Shown here piece by piece: positions 23,952 to 30,975 of a stretch of DNA of 64,000 bases. Numbering within the stretch: the stretch's first letter is position 1; every line of letters starts with the position of its first letter. The position numbers and the translations under genes are program-made. The notes beneath the pieces were generated by a model. The model saw only the letters and a list, made by a program, of their open reading frames with translations. It ran no database searches and had not been told where the DNA came from. This stretch comes from Halobium salinum. GTDB taxonomy: Archaea > Halobacteriota > Halobacteria > Halobacteriales > Haloferacaceae. The DNA lies in contig NZ_JAODIW010000008.1 in assembly GCF_026586625.1 (NCBI RefSeq), positions 390,382 through 454,381 of the forward strand, given 5' to 3'.

Positions 23952-25748
23952 TCACTCCTCGGGCAATCCCAGCGTCTCGCGAACCTCCCGCCGTGTCTCC
24001 GCCGCCAGCGCCCGCTCCGCGGTCTCGGCCGCCGCCGCCGACTCCAGGTCGGCGACGCGGGCCTTCACGTCCGGCACCGTCACGGCGCCCATGCTCAACT
24101 CGTCGACGCCGAGACCCACCAGGAGCTCGGTCAGCTGTGGGTCGCCGGCCATCTCGCCGCAGACGCCCACCCAGGCGTCGCCCGCGTGGGCGCCCTCGAC
24201 GGTTCGGGCGAGCGCCCGCAGGACGGCCGGGTACAGCGGGTCCCGGAGGTCGTCCATCGCGTCCACGTCGCGGCTGGCGGCCATCACGTACTGTGCGAGG
24301 TCGTTCGTCCCGACCGAGAGGAAGTCGACGCGGTCGGCGAGCCGGTCGGCCGTGAGCGCCGCCGCCGGCGTCTCCACCATGGCGCCGAGTTCGGGGCGGG
24401 CGTAGTCGACCCCCTCGTCGTCGAGGTCGGCGGCGACCGACTCGACCCGCTCCAGGGCCGCGTCCAACTCCTCCACGGAGCGCACGAGGGGGAACATAAC
24501 CGCGAGGTCCGCGCTCTCGGGGTCGGCGGCGACCCGCCCGGCCGCGCGGAGCAACGCCCGCAACTGCGTCTCGAAGAGGTCGGCGTGGGCGCCCAGCGAC
24601 AGTCTGATTCCGCGCTCGCCGAGGAATCCGTTCTCGACGGGGTCCAGGTCCATGTACGGCACGTCCTTGTCGCCGCCCACGTCGAGCGTACGGACGACGA
24701 CCCGGTCGCCGGCCCCGCCGTCGGCCGCACTCCCGCCCGAGAACGCCTCGCAGGCGACGACGTACGCCTCGTACTGTTCGTCCTCGTCGGGCGGGGAGTC
24801 GCGGTCGAGAAAGAGGAACTCCGTGCGGTAGAGCCCGACGCCGTCGGCGCCGCGGTCGGCCGCCGCCTCGGCCTCGGCGGCGTTGCCGACGTTGGCTGCG
24901 ACCTCGATTTCCTTCCCGTCGGTCGTCTGCACGCGCTCGTGGCGCACCGGCGCCGACTCGTCGGCTTCGGCGGCCGCGCGCGTCTCCGCGCTCGGGTTCA
25001 GGACGACGACGCCGGCCTCGCCGTCGACGACCACCTCGCTCCCCGCCGCGACCGATTCGAGGTCGTCGCCGACGCCGACGACGGCCGGCAGGCCGAGCGA
25101 CCGCGCGATGATGGCCGCGTGGGCCGTCCGACCGCCCGTCATCGTCGCGAGTCCGGCCACCCGGTCGGGGTCGAGACGCACGGTGTCGCTCGGCGTGAGT
25201 CGCTCGGCGAGCAGGACCGTGCCTTCGGGCAGGGCGCCGAGGTCGGTCCGCTCGACGCCCAGCAGGTGCCGGAGGAGCCGGTCGCGAACGTCGCGGAGGT
25301 CGTCGGCGCGCTCCGCCATCCGGCCCTCCATCCCCTCGAACGTCTCGATGTGGGTCGCGAACGCCTCGCGGACGGCGAACTCCGCGGGGAGCCCCTCATC
25401 GGTGGCGTCCTCGACCCCCGATTCGACCTGCGGGTCGGTGAGGAACCCGACGTGGGCGTCGAGGACGTCGGCCTCGTCGTCGCCGACGGTCGCCCGCGCA
25501 CGTTCGGCCTCGGCTTCGAGTTCCTCGCGGGCCGCCGCGACGGCCTCGTGGAACCGCTCGCGCTCCGCGACCGGGTCGACGGTGTCGGGCTCTGGCGGGT
25601 CGCCGAGGTCGAGGGCGGCATCCGGTCGGTGCCAGACGACCGTCCCGACGCCCGACCGGGGCGTGACGCCGGTGCCGGAGAGTCGGCGTTCGCCAGTGTC
25701 CGAGTCGGGGTCGGACTCGGCGTCCGGACCGGAGCCGGCGTCAGCCAT
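23952..25748 (-). CDS. ptsI: PTS enzyme I (phosphoenolpyruvate-protein phosphotransferase)
   Basis: 598 residues. The active-site histidine is His210 in MTGGRTAHAAIIARSLGLPA. The C-terminal PEP-binding barrel shows YRTEFLFLDRD, VVRTLDVGGDKD, LGERGIRLSL, GAMVETPAAAL, LSVGTNDLAQY and the catalytic VCGEMAGDP. The enzyme moves phosphate from PEP to its own histidine and then to HPr, in the cytoplasm. An N-terminal 30-residue acidic extension precedes the conserved TPRSGVGTVVW. It overlaps ptsH by 8 bases. With dhaKLM nearby on the other strand it completes the dihydroxyacetone phosphorylation route. Confidence 0.95.
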   Translation of the reverse strand: MADAGSGPDAESDPDSDTGERRLSGTGVTPRSGVGTVVWHRPDAALDLGDPPEPDTVDPVAERERFHEAVAAAREELEAEAERARATVGDDEADVLDAHVGFLTDPQVESGVEDATDEGLPAEFAVREAFATHIETFEGMEGRMAERADDLRDVRDRLLRHLLGVERTDLGALPEGTVLLAERLTPSDTVRLDPDRVAGLATMTGGRTAHAAIIARSLGLPAVVGVGDDLESVAAGSEVVVDGEAGVVVLNPSAETRAAAEADESAPVRHERVQTTDGKEIEVAANVGNAAEAEAAADRGADGVGLYRTEFLFLDRDSPPDEDEQYEAYVVACEAFSGGSAADGGAGDRVVVRTLDVGGDKDVPYMDLDPVENGFLGERGIRLSLGAHADLFETQLRALLRAAGRVAADPESADLAVMFPLVRSVEELDAALERVESVAADLDDEGVDYARPELGAMVETPAAALTADRLADRVDFLSVGTNDLAQYVMAASRDVDAMDDLRDPLYPAVLRALARTVEGAHAGDAWVGVCGEMAGDPQLTELLVGLGVDELSMGAVTVPDVKARVADLESAAAAETAERALAAETRREVRETLGLPEE

Positions 25749-26019
25749 CCGCGTCCTCCTCCACCGGCGAGGAGAGTAACGATTCGAGGGCGTCGAGTGC
25801 GGCCTCGGCGTCCTCCCCGTCGGCGATAATCAGCACGTCCTCGCCGCCGCGCACGTCCAGCCCGGTGACGGCGAGCATGCTGTTCGCGGGGACGGTGTTC
25901 CCGTCGCCGGCGCGGCCGACGCGAACCTCGCTGTCGTACTCGTTGGCGGTCGAGACGAACTTCGAGGCGGGGCGGGCGTGGAGCCCCTCCTCCGGGACGA
26001 CGGTGACGACGCGTTCCAT
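25741..26019 (-). CDS. ptsH: PTS phosphocarrier HPr
   Basis: 92 residues. The start MERVVTVVPEEGLHARPASK contains the phosphorylated His14 in GLHARPA. NSMLAVTGLDVRGGEDVLI corresponds to the regulatory-serine helix and following strand of HPr. An upstream in-frame ATG would add 32 residues with no HPr counterpart. HPr carries phosphate from enzyme I to DhaM and possibly to sugar permeases encoded elsewhere. The stop overlaps the ptsI start by 8 bases, so the two are made together. Confidence 0.93.
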   Translation of the reverse strand: MERVVTVVPEEGLHARPASKFVSTANEYDSEVRVGRAGDGNTVPANSMLAVTGLDVRGGEDVLIIADGEDAEAALDALESLLSSPVEEDADG

Positions 26020-26115
26020 GGGCCGGATATGGGGGTCGCGGGGCTTGACTGTTGGCTCGGCGGCACCCGTCGCGCATCGGGAAGCTTCTTGTCCCGTCGC
26101 TGTCGACTTCGGCAC

Positions 26116-26931
26116 GTGCGTCCCCGTTCCCCCTCCCTCGACGGGTTCAGCCTCACGCTCGGCGCCTTCGCGGGCACCTGCGTGACGCTCACCCTCCTGT
26201 ACGGTCTCCCCGAACTCGGCGTCGACGCGCCGCCGTGGTGGGTGCCGGCGATGCCGGCGGCGGCGCTCGGGTGGGCCGCCGCGGAACAGGTGCCGGACGC
26301 CCTCGACCGCGCCGCCGTGCGCCGATGGTACCTCCTCGCACCCGCGCTCGGCGTCGTCCCGCTCGCCGTCATCAGCCTCGCAGGGGCCGTCTGGACACCG
26401 CCAGCGGCAGTAGAGTCGCTTCGTCTCCCGGCGCTCGCGCTAGCTTTCGTCGGCGTGCTCGTCGCCGGCGCGGGGTCGGCCCGCCGGACCGACGTGGTCG
26501 CCGAGCGGGAGACGGTCCACGCGCGGGCGGCGCTGTCGGAGCCGATTCACTCCCGGCTGTTCGGGTGGGTCGTGACCGTCCCGCTCACCGTCGTCGCTCT
26601 GGAGTTCGTCCTGACGGGACGCGTCGGCCTCCGGAACGTCGTCTGGTCGCTCGGCGGCATCGGCGTCGCCGCGCTCGTCGTCGGCTTCTTCGACGGCCCG
26701 AAGCGGGTCGAACTCCGGGCGCTCGACAGCGGCCTCGTCGTCTCCGAGGTGGGGACGACCGGCGGCGACCTCGTCCCGTGGACGCGAATCCGGAGCGTCG
26801 AGACCGACGGCGCCGAGGTCCGACTACACAGGGGACTCCCGCGGCCGGCGCGGTATCGCGGGGACCTCCCGGCCCCGACCGAGGCGAAGGCGTTCGCCGA
26901 CGAAGTGCGGCGGAGACGACGGTCGTCGTGA
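26116..26931 (+). CDS. membrane protein with C-terminal PH-like domain
   Basis: 271 residues from GTG 26116. About six hydrophobic segments cover residues 10-215 (GAFAGTCVTLTLLYGLPEL, WWVPAMPAAALGWAA, LGVVPLAVISLAGAVW, LALAFVGVLVAGAGS, and VVTVPLTVVALEFVL then GGIGVAALVVGFF). The C-terminal 60 residues (VELRALDSGLVVSEVG, LVPWTRIRSVETDGAEVRLH) resemble a bacterial-PH/DUF304-type domain. A longer frame upstream contains arginine-rich sequence and is not used. Divergent from ptsH, so it may share a promoter region. Function unknown. Confidence 0.65.
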   Translation: MRPRSPSLDGFSLTLGAFAGTCVTLTLLYGLPELGVDAPPWWVPAMPAAALGWAAAEQVPDALDRAAVRRWYLLAPALGVVPLAVISLAGAVWTPPAAVESLRLPALALAFVGVLVAGAGSARRTDVVAERETVHARAALSEPIHSRLFGWVVTVPLTVVALEFVLTGRVGLRNVVWSLGGIGVAALVVGFFDGPKRVELRALDSGLVVSEVGTTGGDLVPWTRIRSVETDGAEVRLHRGLPRPARYRGDLPAPTEAKAFADEVRRRRRSS

Positions 26932-26967
26932 CCGCCCACGAGCGAGTGCATCCCGCCCGCTGCCCGC

Positions 26968-27525
26968 TCAGTCCACGATGGGCTCGAAGTACCGGACGAC
27001 CCGCTTCCTGACCGCGGCGTAGACGACGCCGACGGCTATCGTTCCTAGTGCGACCAACCGGACCGGCCCCTCGAAGACGACGAGCGCGGGCGCCGTGAGG
27101 AGGACGGTGAGCAACAGGTCTTCGGGGGCACCGTCGTAACGAATCACGTACCGCGCCCGGAGCCACCTCCCGCAGGCGTGACAGTAGACCGCGTTCGGGT
27201 TCGTGCGCTCCCACGGCCGGAGTTCCTCGCCCGCGCCGAGGACGTCGCTCGCGGCGTGGGTCGCGGCGGTGAGACAGGCGACCGCCAGCCCGACCGTCGC
27301 CGGACCGGGCGCGACGAGCGCGAGCGGGACGGCGACGAGGACCGGAATCCAACCCAGCACGGGGAAGTGCAGGGTCTTCCGGTGCTCCCCGGCGAAGAGG
27401 TCGAGGTCCGGGAAGACCCCGCCGAGCACGCCGCCGGCCGCCGCGGCGGTGACGAGCGCCGGGTCGACGGCAGCCACGGCGGCGGCGACCGCCAGTCCCG
27501 TCGCGACGTGCGTCGGGCTCATCAT
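26968..27525 (-). CDS. YdjM/DUF457-type membrane-bound metal-dependent hydrolase
   Basis: 185 residues. MSPTHVATGLAVAAAVAAV has the N-terminal membrane-bound His, and GGVFPDLDLFAGEHRKTLHF carries the Asp and His ligands of the LexA-binding/YdjM putative hydrolase family. A third conserved piece, TAATHAASDVLGAGEEL, follows. Later comes a CHACG cysteine pair that is not usual for the family. C-terminal helices anchor it in the membrane. The gene is last in a minus-strand run led by the oxidoreductase fusion at 33 kb and lies 41 bases after the methyltransferase gene. Its substrate is unknown for the whole family. Confidence 0.75.
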   Translation of the reverse strand: MMSPTHVATGLAVAAAVAAVDPALVTAAAAGGVLGGVFPDLDLFAGEHRKTLHFPVLGWIPVLVAVPLALVAPGPATVGLAVACLTAATHAASDVLGAGEELRPWERTNPNAVYCHACGRWLRARYVIRYDGAPEDLLLTVLLTAPALVVFEGPVRLVALGTIAVGVVYAAVRKRVVRYFEPIVD

Positions 27526-27565
27526 CGCGGCGTCCTCCCGGTCGGGAGCGTTCGACCGTCCATCG

Positions 27566-28489
27566 TCAGTCCGGTGCCCGGTAGAGGAGGTCGTACTGGT
27601 GGGCCACGTAGGTCAACTCGGCGTCCGCGAGTTGGCGGCGGCGGGTCGCGAGCCAGTCGTCGGCGTCGTCGCCACCGTCGTCGGCGCCGTCACCGTCGTC
27701 GGCGGGAGCCAGCACGTCGGCGTCGCCGCCGCCGACCGCGTCGGCGACGAAGTCGAGGATACGACCGAGGAAGTGGCGCTCGTCGGCCGGGTACGCGCCG
27801 TCGACCGGACGGACGACCCAGTCGGAGGCGCCGACCGCGAGGAGGTCGGCGTCGCGCTCCCGGAGGCGGTCGAGCAGGTGTCTGCCGGCGCGGCTGTCCC
27901 GACCGGGAACGTCGTCGATGTGGGCGTGGTAGGCGTCGAGCACCGCGTCGTCGGCCGGGTGCTCCGGCGCGAAGAGGGAGACGCCGTCGAAGGTTATCGG
28001 CAGGTAGGCCAGGCCACTGGGTCGGAGCGCCCGCTCGACGGCGTCCATCGCGGGGCCGAGCGGGACGAGGTCGAACACGGCCTGTGCGACGAGGAGGTCC
28101 GCCGTACCGGCCTCGACGGGGAGGTCCTCGTCGAGGAGGTCGCCGACGGCGAACGACACGTCGAGGTCGCCGACACGGAAGCCGCCGAGAGCGTCGTCGT
28201 GGCCTGTCGGGTTGTCCGACCCGACCGAGTACGACCCGTCGAGTTCGTCGGGGAGCGTCGCCAGTGCGTACCGGAGCACCCCCTCGTCGCGGTCGACGCC
28301 GCGGTAGGTGCCGGCGTCGACACCCCACTCCAGCAGGGTCGGGACGAACGACCCGGTGCCGGCGCCCACCTCGGCTACGTCGGGTCGTGAAGGGAGGTCG
28401 GCGAGCAGGCGGTCGCGGACCCGCCGATTCCGGGCGCGGGCGTCGACCGTCCGCTTGCTCTCCAGGTAGCGGGCGTCGGCGTGGTCCAC
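27566..28489 (-). CDS. class I SAM-dependent methyltransferase
   Basis: 307 residues. Motif I is DVAEVGAGTGSFVPTL, the acidic post-I residue lies in YRGVDRDEGVLRYAL, and DLLVAQAVFDLVPLGPAMDA and GLAYLPITFDGVSLFAP fit motifs II and III. A roughly 50-residue insertion with VGSDNPTGHDDALGG lies between. It starts 7 bases after the stop of the pterin-synthase-like gene and so belongs to the same transcript. The ligand cannot be read from sequence; the context suggests a small molecule made by this cluster. Confidence 0.75.
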   Translation of the reverse strand: MDHADARYLESKRTVDARARNRRVRDRLLADLPSRPDVAEVGAGTGSFVPTLLEWGVDAGTYRGVDRDEGVLRYALATLPDELDGSYSVGSDNPTGHDDALGGFRVGDLDVSFAVGDLLDEDLPVEAGTADLLVAQAVFDLVPLGPAMDAVERALRPSGLAYLPITFDGVSLFAPEHPADDAVLDAYHAHIDDVPGRDSRAGRHLLDRLRERDADLLAVGASDWVVRPVDGAYPADERHFLGRILDFVADAVGGGDADVLAPADDGDGADDGGDDADDWLATRRRQLADAELTYVAHQYDLLYRAPD

Positions 28490-28496
28490 CCCCGAC

Positions 28497-28874
28497 TCAG
28501 AGCTCCCGGCGGTGGCTCGCCCAGGCGTCGTCGTCCTCCCACATCCGAACCGTCAACTCGGTCGGGACGTCGGTCGGGACCCGGTCCTCGACCCGGTCGG
28601 CGAAGTGGCGCGCGAAGCGCTCGACGCTCGGGTTCTGGCCCTCGAACTCCGGCAGGTCGTTGAGAAGCGTGTCGCGGTAGCGGTCGTCGAGCGCGTCGAG
28701 CGCGTCGTCCACGGCGTCGATGTCGACCAGGTAGCCGTACTCGTCGAGTTCCGGCCCCGAGAAGCGCACCTCCGCGCGGTACCGGTGGCTGTGTACCTCC
28801 CCCTCCGGACCGGGGTCGGGGACGGTCAGGAAGTGCTGGGCGACGAAGTCTCGGCCGACCGACAGCGAGTACAT
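28497..28874 (-). CDS. 6-pyruvoyl-tetrahydropterin synthase/QueD-like protein lacking the catalytic cysteine
   Basis: 125 residues, the usual family length. Zinc ligands are visible: His14 in FVAQHFL and the pair in EVHSHRY. The C-terminal FEGQNPSVERFARHFADRV fits the conserved Asn-Pro-(Thr/Ser) region. QueD and PTPS enzymes have Cys-x3-His-Gly-His. Here a glutamate stands four residues before the first His and the middle Gly is Ser, so the lyase chemistry of QueD is doubtful. Its neighbours are not queC or queE. Start at ATG 28874; the longer frame upstream is proline/arginine-rich. Probably an altered pterin-type enzyme. Confidence 0.78.
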   Translation of the reverse strand: MYSLSVGRDFVAQHFLTVPDPGPEGEVHSHRYRAEVRFSGPELDEYGYLVDIDAVDDALDALDDRYRDTLLNDLPEFEGQNPSVERFARHFADRVEDRVPTDVPTELTVRMWEDDDAWASHRREL

Positions 28875-29047
28875 GTGACGTGGGTAGGAGGCGACGAGCA
28901 AAACGTCACGGGTCGGTCTCTGATATTGTTTCGCCACGGGTCGCCGAGGTGGTCTCGTCTCTCTCGGAATGAGCCCCACCCGATGCCGGCCGTCCGGCCG
29001 GTCGTCGGTCGCTCTCCGTCCGGTGAGACCCTTCTCGAGGGCGTCCG

Positions 29048-30079
29048 TCAGTCGTACGTGAACAGGACTCCGAGCGCGTCGGTCGCGCCGTCGTCGAGCA
29101 GGTCGTACGCCCGGGGCGCCTCCTCGAAAGGGATTCGGTGGGTGACGAGTCCGGCGGGGTCGAGGTCGCACAGGCGGTCCCACGCCACGCCGAGTCGGCG
29201 CTCCTTCGTCCACCGGCCGCGGAGAGCGGGGTCAATGGTCGACACCTGACTGGAGACGAGCGAGACCCGACTCCGGTGGAAGCGCCCGCCGAGGTCGACC
29301 GGCGCCCGCTTCCGGCCGTACCAGGAGCCGACGACGACTCGCCCGTCGTAGCCGACGTGGGTCACGGCGTCGTCCAGCGTCGCGGGCGACCCGCTCAGTT
29401 CGAGGACGGCGTCCGCGTCGCCGTCGAGCGTCTCCCGGGCGTCGGCGGGCGACACCGTCTCGTCGGCGCCGACCGCACGAGCACGTCCCCGGCGGCTCTC
29501 CAGCGGGTCGACGACCGTCAGCCGCGAGAGGGGGAACCGAGCCAGGAGGGCGGTCGTCAAGAGGCCGACGACGCCCGCCCCGAGGACGACGACGCGCTCC
29601 CCGAGCCGGGGGTTGGCGTCGTGGACGAGGTTCACCGCGGTTTCGACGTTCGGGAGGAACGTCGCCGCCTCGACCCCGACGCCCTCGGGAAGCGGGTGGA
29701 GCGACGCCGGGTCGGCGACGAAGCGCGTCTCGTGGGGGTTGAACGCGAACACGCGCCGACCGGCCCACTCCGTCTCGACCGCCTCGCCGACGGCGGCAAC
29801 CTCGCCGACGGCCGCGTACCCGTACCGGAGCGGGAAGGAGAGGTCGCCCGCGAGCGCGTCGATGGTCTCGTCGGCCGGGAGGTCCGTCGGCGCGTTCCCC
29901 CGGTAGACGAGCAGTTCGGTGCCGGCGCTCACGAGCGACGCTCGCGTCTCGACCAGCACCTCGTCGGGTCCCGGGTCGGGCACCGCCCGGTCCTCGACGC
30001 GCGCCGCCCGCGGGCCGACGAAGTACAGCGAGCGTCCTGTCGTGCGGTCCACACGTGTCGGTTGGGACCGACGACGCAT
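29048..30079 (-). CDS. medium-chain dehydrogenase without canonical zinc ligands
   Basis: 343 residues. The N-terminal catalytic fold has SLVSAGTELLVYRGNAPTD where alcohol dehydrogenases carry Cys-Gly-Thr-Asp, and FPLRYGYAAVGEVAAVGEAV replaces the GHE zinc loop. The Rossmann part is GERVVVLGAGVVGLLTTALL with DPLESRRGRARAVGADE. This subgroup resembles BchC-type and other zinc-free members. ATG 30079 overlaps the upstream stop codon (a GTG at 30082 is also in frame). It is coupled to the CDP-alcohol phosphatidyltransferase gene. A 173-base gap separates it from the pterin-type gene. Substrate probably a secondary alcohol on a cluster intermediate. Confidence 0.8.
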   Translation of the reverse strand: MRRRSQPTRVDRTTGRSLYFVGPRAARVEDRAVPDPGPDEVLVETRASLVSAGTELLVYRGNAPTDLPADETIDALAGDLSFPLRYGYAAVGEVAAVGEAVETEWAGRRVFAFNPHETRFVADPASLHPLPEGVGVEAATFLPNVETAVNLVHDANPRLGERVVVLGAGVVGLLTTALLARFPLSRLTVVDPLESRRGRARAVGADETVSPADARETLDGDADAVLELSGSPATLDDAVTHVGYDGRVVVGSWYGRKRAPVDLGGRFHRSRVSLVSSQVSTIDPALRGRWTKERRLGVAWDRLCDLDPAGLVTHRIPFEEAPRAYDLLDDGATDALGVLFTYD

Positions 30080-30975
30080 CACTCTTCACCCGACCCGTCG
30101 GCGGCGACTGCGCCGGCGTCGGTGTCGGTGACGGCGACGGTGTCGTCCCCGCTGTCTTCCCCGGTGCAACCCTCGTCAGTCGAATCGGAGCGACCCTCGT
30201 CAGTCGAGCCGGACGACGACAGCCGTCCGGAGACGACGAGCCAGTCCCGTCCGAAGACGAGGAGCGAGGGCACCATCGCGACCGTCGCCAGCGCCGTTGC
30301 GGCGCTCCGGGGGAGCACCGGCAGCAGCGCGGCGGTGATGACGGCCATCTGCAGGGCGGCGAGCGGCCGCCGGACCCGACTCTCCGGGAGCGGCGCGACG
30401 GGTCGGCCCCGGTGGCGACGGTAGGCCTCGCCCGCCCGGAACAGGTAACGGGCGACGGCGAGCGCGAGATACCAGACGGGGAGTCGGCCCCAGGCGACCC
30501 CGACGAGCGGGACGACGAGGAAGCCGAGCGTGTCGAACGCGAGGTCGAGTTTCGCGCCGAGCACCGACCGCCGGCCCGTCCGCCTCGCGACCCAGCCGTC
30601 GACGAAGTCGAGCGCGGCGCCGGCGCCGTAGCAGAGCCCCGGGAGCCACCGGATTCCGACGACCGGCGGGACGAGGAGGAAGCCGCCGGCGACGGCGTAC
30701 AGCATCCCCCGCACGAGCGTCACGGCGTTCGCCGGGCCGAGGGACGCCCGAACCGGCCCGTCGCGGCCGCCGTTCCGGTCCAGGTGCCGACGGAGAAAGT
30801 CCAACTCGTAGACGAGCACGCCGCCGGCGACGAACAGCCACGCCCGGCCGGCGGCCGCGCCCGCGACGTCGCCGACGACACGGTTCCCGACGACTGCGAC
30901 CAGGAGCGCGACGAGGCCGACGACGACCCACTCGGCCCGGAGCCTGACGCCGACGACGCGCGTCTCGCCGTTCAT
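30079..30975 (-). CDS. CDP-alcohol phosphatidyltransferase family membrane protein
   Basis: 298 residues with several membrane helices. The family signature D-x2-DG-x2-AR-x8-G-x3-D-x3-D is complete: DFVDGWVARRTGRRSVLGAK followed by LDLAFD. Such enzymes displace CMP from a CDP-linked alcohol onto an acceptor alcohol within the membrane. The C-terminal 60 residues are a Ser/Asp/Thr-rich acidic tail with STDEGRSDSTDEG repeats. The stop overlaps the next gene's start, and its own start overlaps the previous stop by 4 bases. Acceptor and donor are unknown; the core phospholipid enzymes usually sit elsewhere. Confidence 0.85.
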   Translation of the reverse strand: MNGETRVVGVRLRAEWVVVGLVALLVAVVGNRVVGDVAGAAAGRAWLFVAGGVLVYELDFLRRHLDRNGGRDGPVRASLGPANAVTLVRGMLYAVAGGFLLVPPVVGIRWLPGLCYGAGAALDFVDGWVARRTGRRSVLGAKLDLAFDTLGFLVVPLVGVAWGRLPVWYLALAVARYLFRAGEAYRRHRGRPVAPLPESRVRRPLAALQMAVITAALLPVLPRSAATALATVAMVPSLLVFGRDWLVVSGRLSSSGSTDEGRSDSTDEGCTGEDSGDDTVAVTDTDAGAVAADGSGEE

